Part shown: positions 41,962-51,456 of the stretch, in pieces
How the letters are laid out: each line of letters opens with the position of its first letter
How positions within the stretch are numbered: position 1 is the first letter of the stretch
Assembly: GCA_032821775.1 (NCBI GenBank)
Contig: JAVLRN010000012.1
Coordinates: 2,294,001-2,358,000 of the forward strand
DNA from: Sanguinoderma infundibulare
Taxonomy: Eukaryota > Basidiomycota > Agaricomycetes > Polyporales > Polyporaceae
Length of the DNA stretch: 64,000 bases
Direction of reading: 5' to 3'
Notes under the pieces: model-generated
The model's input: the letters and a program-made list of their open reading frames with translations, nothing else
Databases searched by the model: none
What the model was told of the DNA's origin: nothing
Made by a program: the position numbers and the translations under genes

Positions 41962-42970
41962 TCATACTCCCGTCTTCTTCGCCAATATCACAAGCTTCCC
42001 GCTCCTCCTCATCTCCATGACGTTTCCCCCCGCAAGCGCTTCAGATGGCACAGGGAGGACCGCCTCCTTCCTGAGTCTGAGGAACTTCCACTCGACGAAC
42101 CCGGCCACGAGCGCGACCGGCATCCACGCACGCGCGAGACGGCCTCCCTCCAGCTCGAACTTGAACGTCGGGGCTTCGGCGATGAGATGCGTGACGTTGG
42201 GCGACCTGGTGAGGTCCGTGAGGGAGAGGTGCTCGGTTTTGTCGTACACCCAGTTGGCGTGCGGCGGTTGATAATTGCCGATGTGATTGCCCGATGCACA
42301 TTTGACTTGGACGGCCTGGTCGAGTTCGGGGCTCGATCGATGAGGAGACGTAAGGCGATGTTCGCTCTCCATAGGACAACCAAATGAGACTCGAGAGCAT
42401 TATAGACGTGGACGAAGAGGATCACCAGGGAGAGCGAACATATTGGGCGGAGTACGACCCATCCAGAACGGGAGGTGGAACCATGGGTGATACTGGGTGA
42501 TTGACGTAAGGACGATGATGGATCGCCCGAACCGCTTGGTGACAGCACGGCGGAGCGTACGGCATTGACACTCGCAAGCACCATCCGCATGGACGCGGCG
42601 GGGTGCAAGAAGAGTGCTCACCAATGACCTGACCTGCATGTCAAACTTGTCTCAACCATGACCCCATCCGCAACACTATGTTTAAGACCCATGCAACTTG
42701 CAAGAGCGAGACTCCCGACGAGCGTCCGCAAAACCGCGCCGGGGAAGGTCAAGTGGTCGTACCTGCCGGTAGAGGGACAGGTTTCAACGTTCCGCGTTCA
42801 ACCTGGGGAGTCGCAGGATGGAGAATGCGGAAGGCGCACTTCGTGGCGGTTTGAGGGACTTACGCCATAATCGAGCCCATCGTGGGTCGCGTGGAGGTTG
42901 AGGCTCTCCTCGACTTTCGTACGGCGCGAGCGAGACATAGCTGATGCTGGTGAGCAGGACAACCAGCAAG
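41962..42970 (-). pseudogene. ALG12: ALG12 mannosyltransferase, internally deleted and frameshifted
   Basis: ALG12 is the dolichol-P-mannose alpha-1,6-mannosyltransferase of the ER lumen. On the minus strand one reads LVVLLTSISYVSLAPY, then in another frame TKVEESLNLHATHDGLDYGV-like sequence (KVEESLNLHATHDG), an intron, YDHLTFPGAVLRTLVGSLAL, RMVLASVNAV, a frame change, RFGRSIIVLTSITQYHPWFH with LPFWMGRTPPNMFAL, and the C-terminus NWVYDKTEHLSLTDLTRSPN, VTHLIAEAPTFKF and SGKLVILAKKTGV. The family order is right, but the 200 or so residues of membrane helices expected between NMFAL and the C-terminus are almost all missing. Several one- or two-base shifts are present. A functional copy must exist elsewhere if the pathway is intact. 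Confidence 0.8.
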
Positions 42971-43141
42971 ACTCATGGTCGATGCCGGATACGCAGAGCG
43001 TCGTCGTCGACGCTGACAACGACGAACAGGCAATGGGCGCTTGATCCGCGTCGTCTGAACGTCCGAACTTGATGTGCGCTCTGGTTCGCAAGTACTAACC
43101 ATGGCTGACCCACAGTCTCCGTCTCCGTTAGCTGCTATCAG

Positions 43142-44721
43142 ATGCTTGACGACCTTGCATTGTGTCTCCGGAATGCCGCAGAAGACTCCACCACAGGCTC
43201 CGCCCGACAATGTCATCAAAGCTATCGCTCCTGTCTCGCATTTCGCCACTGCGGTCCACTTCGGCTATTAGCTCACAAGCCCCTCTCCTCCACCTCCTTA
43301 TCCTCCTCCTCCCGAAAACACCACCATCACCACCACCACTACCACAGCCACAACCATATAGGTACACGTCTACTCTCTCCCGAACCGACTGCTCCTCGGA
43401 TCATGCTTCGTTACAGGCTGTTCCATCTGGTACAACGCCACCTTGAGAAGCAATGCTCAGAGCCGTTGCAGAGTTTCAAATGCGGACTGCCAGGGCATGG
43501 CATTATCAGAGCTCTGCATCATGCAGTTCCTGACACGGCGCCGGAACAGTACGCTGCTGCGCAGGATCTATACGACAAGACCTGGGGGAAGGTCTGGCCA
43601 CACAAATCGTCGGGGACGATCTCTATGGCCGATATCCGATCAGCCCAGTCTGACGACGGCGACAAGGTCGAGGCTAATGGCCATCACGGCGACGACGACG
43701 ATCCCGCGGCCCAGTGGACATACACATCCCTACACAACATCCGGTCCGTATCGGTTGCTTGTGGCGGGGTCGACGATGTCGAGGACGTTATCGTCATCCG
43801 CTCCGAATACGACTGGCTGCTGGAGACCCTCACCTCGGGGTACATGGAACGTGCTCGTGTCATAGTAATAACCGGCCAACCTGGTACAGGTTCGTGACGT
43901 CGCTTTTAGTGTGCTCCTATCATGCTCATGCGCGTTCAGGCAAGAGCGTCTTCCTAATCGTCCTGCTCCTCTACCGTCTCGAAAACAAACTTCCTACCGC
44001 AATTCAACTATCAGACCTCGTCGTCGTCTTCAGTGAAGGGGGTGTGACCCTCCACTTCGATAATCCGCGCTACCTGCCGCTTGGCGAGGAGTTCTGGGCC
44101 CTCACGGACTCCAATTCTGCCGTCCGCACTCCCTGCGTTGGCTTTCGGCGCTCGACAGCACGCCTCATCCACACTTCTTCTCCGAATCCCGCCAGATGGA
44201 AGGAATGGGTTAAGGAGAAGCGTGGCGAAGTCATCGTTTCAGATCTGCCACGTATGCTTGAGATCGGCGCTATCGTGTGAGTGGTTCTATATTCCTCCTC
44301 AAGATGCATTGGCTCATGCATGGCGCATATCGTTAGGAAGGAGTCTAAGCTGGATCACACTCAGGCATATCGTTTCATCAACAAGTGGGGTCCATGCACC
44401 CGAACGATCCTCCACATCCTGCACAACTACCCTAAGCGCCTCACCACCATCGAGGGATCTTATGCCAGGGACGCCGAGGAGGCAGCGATGACCATCTGTC
44501 TAAATCAAGCCTCGTTGATTTCTATGTATCAGCCATACGGAGCGCACAGCGTAGGCTCCTCCATTCTTTTCGCTTCTCCGCACCGTCCGGTGGACCCGGC
44601 CACGTCCAAGGTTATCGATTCCTCGGCTTCCATATGCTTCATTCCTACCCCATACCTCGCCGATATTTTCAACGCCCAACGCCAGCAGCTTTCAAATGAC
44701 AAGGCTCTGGGGCTCTTCTAA
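43142..44721 (+). CDS. CRN-like P-loop NTPase of the Agaricomycete effector-like family
   Basis: Three exons (43142-43889, 43940-44276, 44337-44721; GTTCGT...TTCAG and GTGAGT...GTTAG) join in frame to 489 residues; the exact start is uncertain. The Walker A motif is created across the first junction: VIVITGQPGTG|KSVFLIVLL. It is followed by YRLENKLPTAIQ, RWKEWVKEKRGEVIVSDLP, RMLEIGAIVK and AYRFINKWGPCTRTILHIL, the order of a large Agaricomycete family usually labelled hypothetical or crinkler-like. The N-terminus has an unusual His run (HHHHHHHYH) encoded by CAY repeats at about 43319-43350. Function is unproven: ATP binding is likely, and host or nuclear targeting is suggested only by the crinkler comparison. 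Confidence 0.75.
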
Positions 44722-44839
44722 CTACTCAGTTCGCCCCAATTGATGGGAACACAGTGTGGAAAGTAGGTGGAGGAATCCTGATTCCTGTTTCTCGGAGGGC
44801 ATCGCTTGCTGACACGACACACAACACACCTACCAGTCT

Positions 44840-45275
44840 CTTCTACACGACCCCAGTCGACCCGCTCTTCGTCCAGTTCGGTGAGGGGTTCACTCCATCA
44901 TAACGATGTCAGCATTCGGGGATCATGACGCCCATGGTCCATTTTCGTTAGACGACAACTATTGCGGCCTAGACGCGTGGTCCTGGGTCGGCCTGGAAGT
45001 TCTCCGTCTGTGCACTAGGTTTGAGTTGAAACTCGCCTCGTTCAACCACCCATCATCCAGGGATCACTGGGCCCAGAACGATGCCATCAACAACGGCTCG
45101 GTGAAGGCATTCATCGGCGCCCCCACGGTGAGCGGACCGGGGATGGTGCACTACGTCGACTCGAAGGAGCTCGGCGACATCATTGCGAATACAGCGAAGA
45201 TCAGATACAGCGCCTTTGGGGGCGTCATGCTCTGGGACATCTATGCTGCGAAGAATATGTACCCTTTCCTTTTTC
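44840..45275 (+). pseudogene. GH18 chitinase, C-terminal fragment
   Basis: The plus strand reads YCGLDAWSW, FNHPSSRDHWAQNDAINNGS and VKAFIGAPTVSGPG followed by LGDIIANTAKIRYSAFGGVM and LWDIYAAKN. This is the end of a class III-type GH18 chitinase barrel (the VYVQFYNNYC, NTWDxWA, IYIGAPA, FGGVMLWDAS motifs). The catalytic DxxDxDxE strand and the first two thirds of the barrel are absent. Upstream TPVDPLFVQFGEG (about 44848) may be a trace of the preceding strand, in a different frame. This is a remnant directly behind the P-loop gene. Confidence 0.75.
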
Positions 45276-45685
45276 TCTCTCTTATGAGATACATCTCTTA
45301 TGAGATACATTGTGATGGTGGTAGGTAATGGTGGGTTTGACAATGTGGTCAAGAAGGCCCTTGGCACTGCGACTGGGCGGTGGAAGCGGCGCGGATGGGA
45401 GAGTGTCATTCCACAGTTGTTGTTGTGGACTTGGGCATACATAATGCATATGTAGCGCACTTGTGAGATTTTCCACAGAAGAAGGGGTTAGAAATTAGTG
45501 GCATGAATGTAAATCATTGATACACTATCCCAGGGCCTGTGTACATTCGAGATGACTGAGGGCTGAGGGAGGTGAGGTTGGAGCAACATCACTGGTGTTG
45601 GGGGGTGAGTATGGTCTCGGGTTTCCTTTGGTCACAATTGTAACAGTGCCGAGAAAGGGGAAAGGAGTGTGTGAGGTCAAAGGTC
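45276..45685. other. Boundary between gene region and transposon nest
   Basis: No gene. A direct repeat CTCTTATGAGATACAT occurs twice at about 45280-45311. Downstream, base composition becomes AT-richer and CpG-poor. Confidence 0.4.
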
Positions 45686-47128
45686 CTCTGGAAAAACCTC
45701 CCCAGGCTAATTTGGTGGAAATACAACTAAAAAGTAGGAATTAGGTCTAAATAAGAAGCAATAGTGAGTTAGGGAACATTAGCCTAACTGCTCCCTAAGA
45801 TTAGGGAGGTCTCCCTTTTTTTAGAAGGATTAGGGATAAAGTAGTGCTACTTTATCCCTAATCCTTCCTAATGGTTCCTAATGTAGGACTACAGATTCAG
45901 TATCTCAGAGATTTGCTGGGCTGTCCAGAACTTGCACACATCAGATTGAAGATAGACATAAAAAGTGTATATTGAGTATAACTAATACATTGATGTAGCT
46001 ACAGAGAATCCAGATAAAAGGTTGACTCCTCTAGCTGTTATAATCCGAGAGGGTGCAAGGGATGTCAGCATGTATGCTCATCAGATCAGGAGCGACAATC
46101 TCAGGTACACCCAAAGTCAGTATGCTCCTGTTGCCACTGAGCGAGCCTGCCACACCTATCTTGGACTTCTTGACAGGTGCACCAGTGACAGGGGGTGCGA
46201 AGATGTGCATTTGGAACATCCGCGACTGGCCAGGGGCAACCAGCGCCCCAGGAGGAGACATGATCTGGCTGAGGACCACGACGCCACAGCTAACAAGTGT
46301 GGAGGACACGCGTGCCCGGGCATGCCACAATAGAACTCCGAGGTGATAGTCGCGTCCGGGAGAAGTCAAATGGTGGTGTGCCAGATGTTGTGGAGGGTTG
46401 ATGGCATGATGGCTGTGGGGGTGGGGAGCTTTGTTGTCACCGGTGGTCATTGCCTCGATGAGCATGGCTTTGAGGCTGCTGGCGAAGGCATGGGAGCAGG
46501 ACTGTCCATACGAGGTTGAGTGGTGAACAATGCTCATCAGGGTACACGTAGCGAGGATCATCGACGTGGGAGTGGGATGGGTGTGGGTACTGCTGGTAAT
46601 GGGGGTGGAGAGTGGAGGCAGCAGTAGCATGACTTACTGCGGTGACTGGTTGGGAGCATGGCCTTGATGTCCATCTTTGGCTTGTCTCTGTTGTCATCAT
46701 CATCCTGGCCAGCATTGGGGTCGTGAGCGAAGTCGTCATCGTTGGAGATGGCCTGATCGAGTATGTGGCGACAGCATACCTCCCTTCATGAATTCCATCA
46801 GGTCCCAATACTTGATGTCATAGGATAGGTTGCTGACATAGATACAGTCCTCTCACTTGAAGACCTTGGCGAACTTGACTGCCTCTTCATGTGGCACGTT
46901 CATTGGGTTACCGAGGGAACGTGAAAAGGGCTCCACCGGACATCTGTCGCAGCTGTGTGAGCATGGGGACTGGCTACGACTGCGCAGAGAGCGTGAGCAC
47001 GAGTGTGAATGATGACGGCATTGAGGGGAGCCTGACCGTCAGCAAGAATGAGACCGGTGGAGTGTGCAGCTCCATGAGCAGCGAGAATGGTGCTGAAATA
47101 CATCGTGAGTTAGCAACTGGCACAGTCC

Positions 47129-47581
47129 TCAGATGACAGGGCAGGACGAGATGACAGAGGGGGCATGACAGGTGCCATACTCACATCGCTCATCGCTGTT
47201 GTGTCTCTCGTTGGGCTCCCAGTGGTCGCTCCTGCGAGAGCAGCTGGACTCGCGATGGTCACGGTCCCTGTCACGGTCGTGGTCCCATTCCTTGTCATGG
47301 TTGCACCACTCTCTATCCCGGTCATGGTCCCTGTCGTGATCTGCATCACGGTCCCTCTCCCGGTCCCTCTCACAATCCTTTCTGTCTTCAGCATCATCCT
47401 TCACCTTCATATCCATGTCCATGGTGGCCCAGCAAACGATGAGTGAGCAGTGGAGAGCAGGTGAGCAACAGAGGGAGAGAGAGCATGGGGGGAAGAGGCG
47501 AGCATCGTGATATGCCTCAGACATGGTGACGAGAGATGCGCTCGAAGAGAGGGGTGACGTGGCAAGTGGGAGGAGAGTCAA
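47129..47581 (-). CDS. Family E protein with Asp/Arg/His-rich repeats
   Basis: A 150-codon minus-strand frame starting next to the element hairpin. Its centre is a low-complexity charged run of the type DRDHDRDRE and ERDRERDRDADHDRD (about residues 65-115), encoded by an imperfect GTCACGGTCC-type repeat at 47250-47380. Such Arg/Asp dipeptide runs resemble RD-rich nuclear proteins, but the frame could be a by-product of the DNA repeat. No intron or partner is clear. Confidence 0.3.
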   Translation of the reverse strand: MTLLPLATSPLSSSASLVTMSEAYHDARLFPPCSLSLCCSPALHCSLIVCWATMDMDMKVKDDAEDRKDCERDRERDRDADHDRDHDRDREWCNHDKEWDHDRDRDRDHRESSCSRRSDHWEPNERHNSDERCEYGTCHAPSVISSCPVI

Positions 47582-47641
47582 AAGTCTTAGATGCTCGATT
47601 CAGTGGCACCACTGAATCGAGCGTCTAAGACTTTCGACTCT
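47574..47641. repeat. Hairpin in family E copy 1
   Basis: Arms AGAGTCAAAAGTCTTAGATG... (47574-47606) and its near-perfect complement ending CTAAGACTTTCGACTCT (47609-47641) are separated by 2 bp. There are only two or three mismatches in 33 bp. Outside the arms, AAGTGGGAGGAGA (left) and TCTCCTCCCACT (right) extend the symmetry after a small gap. Confidence 0.9.
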
Positions 47642-48645
47642 ACTTGTCTCTCCTCCCACTCGCCCCATTGTCATCCTCGTCTGACCATCCTCAGAAGCCC
47701 TCACAACCTGTTCTGCATTGTCTTCCCACTGCAGCTTCTTCCCTCTCAGCAGTCCATCCCAGAGGGCCAGTCCACCAACATGTCCTCCCAGCCCTCCCTT
47801 GTGAATCATAGTTGCCCAAGCAGGACGACACCTCCCCAACAAAATCAGATGGCATGCCGCAGCGGCAACCCGCGAAGCCACAAGCCACCTTCCTCACAAA
47901 GCTCTATGCATACGTCCGCCCGACGCATCTCTTCCTCACGCCGTCATGCTAACTGCGCGACATCTAATCGCCCTTCCTCGCTCTTGACGTCCTCCTCTGC
48001 TGTCTACTCGCCCTAGCTCCTTCCTTCTCCATGGACCATCCCCAAAGGCCAGTCAACTGCCGCATATTCACACTGCATGACCATCTGTGGGCAGCGGGAC
48101 AACGTGAGGTGCAGGAGGGGGCCGACAATGAGGCTGTGGAGGATGAAGAGGACAACAATGAGGAGGATGAGGAGGTATGGGTGTGGGCGTGGGTGGAGAT
48201 TGTAGGATGATAAGTACATATGTTCAGTTCCCTTATCCTCGCTCTCCATTGTCTGCCCATTGTGGCTCCTTCCCAAGCAATTGGTACTTCCTTCTGGCGC
48301 ATTGAATGTGCACTCAACAAGTTTCCTCTCCAGCCTCCTGAGCCCCTCTGGGAGCAGCTTCAGCCTCACTAGTGGTCACTCTGGTTCTTTCCACCCCCAG
48401 CCTGTGGCCATCAACACATACACCTCATCGTACACTCCAATTAACCGCAACCATCACAGCGGGGGACAGGCATCACCCAACAGCAGGCTGACCTCCGGTT
48501 ACTCTTTCTCGATGTCATCTCTGCCAACGCCGTATGAGGACCCAGCGGGCACTTCGGTCATGATTATACTCATCCTTGTCATGTCTGCCCTCATCCAAGT
48601 CATATGCGAATGCCAGCTCTTTAAGCATTCATCAGGAACGCAGGC

Positions 48646-48858
48646 TCAGCCAAGCGATGTCTCTGTACCCATTGCCATACTCTGAGCATCCATCTCAATG
48701 TCCATCAACATCTCCCCACCCTGCAGATGAATGAGCACCTCCCCTAAGTCTGAGCTATAGGTCATTGTTGATGTCTGATGCTCGACTGTCTCGACATTGC
48801 TTTCTAGGCCTTGGTCTGGTGTTTGGATGCCCTCCACCATACTGCGCTCATTCTCCAT
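48646..48858 (-). CDS. Family E conserved peptide
   Basis: The minus strand reads VEGIQTPDQGLESNVETVEH. The fragment at 60600-60660 encodes VEGIQTLDQGLESDVETVEH on its plus strand. Conservation at the protein level between two element copies suggests a real element-encoded exon. The complete gene could not be assembled. No domain recognised. Confidence 0.4.
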   Translation of the reverse strand: MENERSMVEGIQTPDQGLESNVETVEHQTSTMTYSSDLGEVLIHLQGGEMLMDIEMDAQSMAMGTETSLG

Positions 48859-49292
48859 CCTCTCCCCTTACCTCACAGGTAGAAGTCCTGGCTCGCATTC
48901 TTGCTTATCTTGATATCTGTCCTTTATGTGTATTGTAGTGTATGTTTGTCATTGTTCTGACAAAGTGTGGCTTATAATGTCATTCCTTGCTGTTGTTTGT
49001 GCTGTGAATAATGCTAGATGTGATGTCAAAGCACCCAATCATACTGGTATGTTTCAATTGTGAAAATAAGTCTAAAGTAGTGCAAAAATAGTACTAATTA
49101 GTATAACTGCTGTTCCTGTCCATCTGATAGTGCACATTATTACAATTAGAAAGATGTCCCTGCATGTTAGTACAATATTAATACTAATTAGATCAAATTA
49201 GATCAAATTGGATCAAATTAGATTAAAAGTAGCTCCATTAGATCATAGTTGTACTAAAGGCATTGAATTAGCTTGGGAGGGTTTTCCTGATG

Positions 49293-49883
49293 TCTAAAGT
49301 CACAGTGGAAGTCATGTGATGAGTCGCTGTCACTATCGCAAGTCGGTCAGTCACAAGTCACTGTCGCAAGTTGCAGGCAATGGCCGATTGAAGCCGGAGT
49401 TGAATCACAGTCACTCGTTGGAGAAATGAGAGGTAAAGGGTGGGGATCCAAGGTTGTCTGCCCCAACGGCAGTGACAGGGGTTAAGTACATTGGTAATGG
49501 TAGCTACACGCAACTGCTATGGACTAGACTGCCTTGTGGTGACACGCAATCAGGAAACCAGCATCAGAAACCCTTCAGAACCCCAGCAACTGGTGTATGA
49601 CTGCAATCAGATTGGGCGACCACAGTTGGCTTGCCTTGGTGGGTCATGATTGCTGTTGTGCAGTCGTGTGACTTGTTGGCTTCTGGCCATTGCAACCCGT
49701 ACCTGTTGCATAAGTAATCTTTTGTGAGGGACAGTCTGTGACCAGCCACGCAACACGACAGAGAAAGCAACCAAGTGACTTAACTTGTAGCCCACCGCCA
49801 CATGACTGCGGGGTCAGTCAAGGACAGGCTGAGTCGCAACACCAGTGATGGCCGAGTACGATTGGTATCTTCGATGGTCTAGC
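49293..49883. other. Spacer between family E copy 1 and the gypsy element
   Basis: No coding sequence seen. Short repeats of GTCACTGTCGCAAGT-like words occur at 49325-49380 (GTCACTATCGCAAGTC, GTCACTGTCGCAAGTT). Confidence 0.4.
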
Positions 49884-50434
49884 TGTCACAGTTTTTCATG
49901 CCACATTTGGCAATGTTCCATTCCTGAAGGCTGGCACAGCCTAGGTGGTGTTTATTATCCATCCTATCTTATCTGGGGGTGTGACCCCAGATGCTGTTTA
50001 TCATATCTTGTCTCTCAAGGCCGGCCTGGAAGGAACCCGGTTCTGGTCCATCATTGGTCGTTGTTATGTAAATAGGTTCCCTTATTGTCCTCTGACCTCA
50101 TAGCAGCCTCATAGTGGCCTCATTGCAGCCTCATTGCAACCTCATGGTAGCCTCATTGTTCCCTCATGTATGTATCAAATACGGCCACACAGGACATGGT
50201 CTGTGCACCCTTCTGTAATAGTATATAAGGGCTGTGAGGTGGGCTCAGAGACCTTAGATTCTGTCTCCTGTTCTCTTCCCCCTCCACTGTAGGCAGCTTA
50301 ACAGCCCCTGCCACCACTTGTCTCCTCATCTAGACAATCTATCCTCTTTGCCTCTGCCCACTCCACTGTGTGTCAGCCCATACCAGTAAGCTTTGCTTTT
50401 ACTTTGTTTGTGGTGCAGTCGCTCGGCTGTGACA
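49884..50434 (+). repeat. 5' LTR of the gypsy element
   Basis: Begins TGTCACAG and ends GCTGTGACA (TG...CA). A TATA box TAGTATATAAGGGCT is at 50217-50231. The U3 part has seven copies of a CCTCAT unit of about 11 bp at 50090-50168. It is similar over its whole length to 59601-60146. Confidence 0.95.
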
Positions 50435-50630
50435 TTAGACAGAATCTCACATCCAGGCCCCTGGCTCAGTGCCCAAGTCACTAGCCAGCCGTCTCTCTTC
50501 CCCCCAGGAGTTTTATACATGTTTATCATCCCCTTCCCCCACTCCCTCCCAGGAGCAAGACCTCCAGGAGTTTACCTGTCATCACCACAAGAGACATGGT
50601 CATCTCCCAGTCTAAGATCAGATATCCTGT

Positions 50631-51421
50631 GTGCTTGAGGACTTGAAAGAGGATTGTCTTTGTTACCATCTGTGGAAACACACACCTCTAGTCCCATGCC
50701 ACAAGAGTCTACCTACACCCATCCCCTACGCCAGACCTCTACCTCCAGCACCTCGCACCCAGGCCCCTACACCTGTCCCACCTCCTGTCCCAACCATCCC
50801 TTCCATCCCCCTTGTACACTGGATCTCTGCCCACCCGATCCCAGCTTTTAGCAGGATCAACATCAACGACACCATTGCCATCATCGAGTCCAAGGCCACA
50901 GCAGTCATCACCCAGTTTCAAGCCATCTTTGACCGTGTCGGTGACCTCAGAAACTCTGACCCTGACCACTACTTTGCACTTCACCGCATTGCTGATTGTC
51001 TTGAGTGGTACTTTGACAATTTCAAGGATCACGGAAACACCTGGACCCATCGTCAACACCGGGATGTAGAGTGGTTTTGCAGAAAGTTTGGAAAGATAAG
51101 GTTTCAGGGTTTAGGACAGAACTTTGCTTGGGTTGTGAATGCTATTACTGAGTTAGAGAAGTTTAGGTACCTAGACTGAATCGTTTTGTAGTTTCCCTAT
51201 CCTTTGGAGTTTGGAATACACCCCCCAGAGTTTAAGTTTTGCACAACATGTCTCAATATGCTACCCTGGCCTCAGATGACTTTGAGCCAGATCCAGTAAC
51301 CCCCCCTGGCCAGTCAAGCCAGATTGGGGATGACACCACCACTAGGCCCCCGTCCCACATCTCCACACATCCACCATCACCATCACCTGCCCTTGAACCT
51401 ATGCATGAACCATCCAAATAG
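50631..51421 (+). CDS. Gypsy gag N-terminal region
   Basis: A 182-codon frame (50631-51179) with a Pro-rich start and HWISAHPIPAFSRININDTI, IESKATAVITQFQAIFDRVG, and then a short frame from 51248 (MSQYATLASDDFEPDPVTPP). After a TAG the frame continues MFNEEEYGTLE up to the family E insertion at 51457. It lies where the amino-terminal gag of chromoviruses is expected, but it has no motif I can name. Confidence 0.5.
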
Positions 51422-51456
51422 ATGTTCAATGAGGAGGAGTATGGTACCCTGGAACA

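Larger units (their letters stand above)
45686..49292. mobile_element. Family E DNA-transposon-like element, copy 1
   Basis: Left end CTCTGGAAAAACCTCCCCAG (45686) and right end, read inward, CATCAGGAAAACCCTCCCAA (from 49292). The two ends share CTxGGAAAAACCxCCCxxGCT and so form imperfect inverted termini. The same two ends, swapped, bound the copy at 51457-54459. Inside, the left subterminal 200 bp contains the internal inverted repeat GGATTAGGGATAAAGTAGTG-CTACTTTATCCCTAATCC. A hairpin at 47574-47641 divides two gene-like halves. Repeated matches to copy 2 (for example 46550-46640 with 53660-53760 in reverse) confirm the family. No transposase is recognised; superfamily unknown. Confidence 0.75.

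Noticed and set aside
49320..49385. Possible CRISPR-like short repeats (GTCACTGTCGCAAGT)
   Set aside because: Only two or three imperfect copies without regular spacers, in a eukaryotic transposon region.
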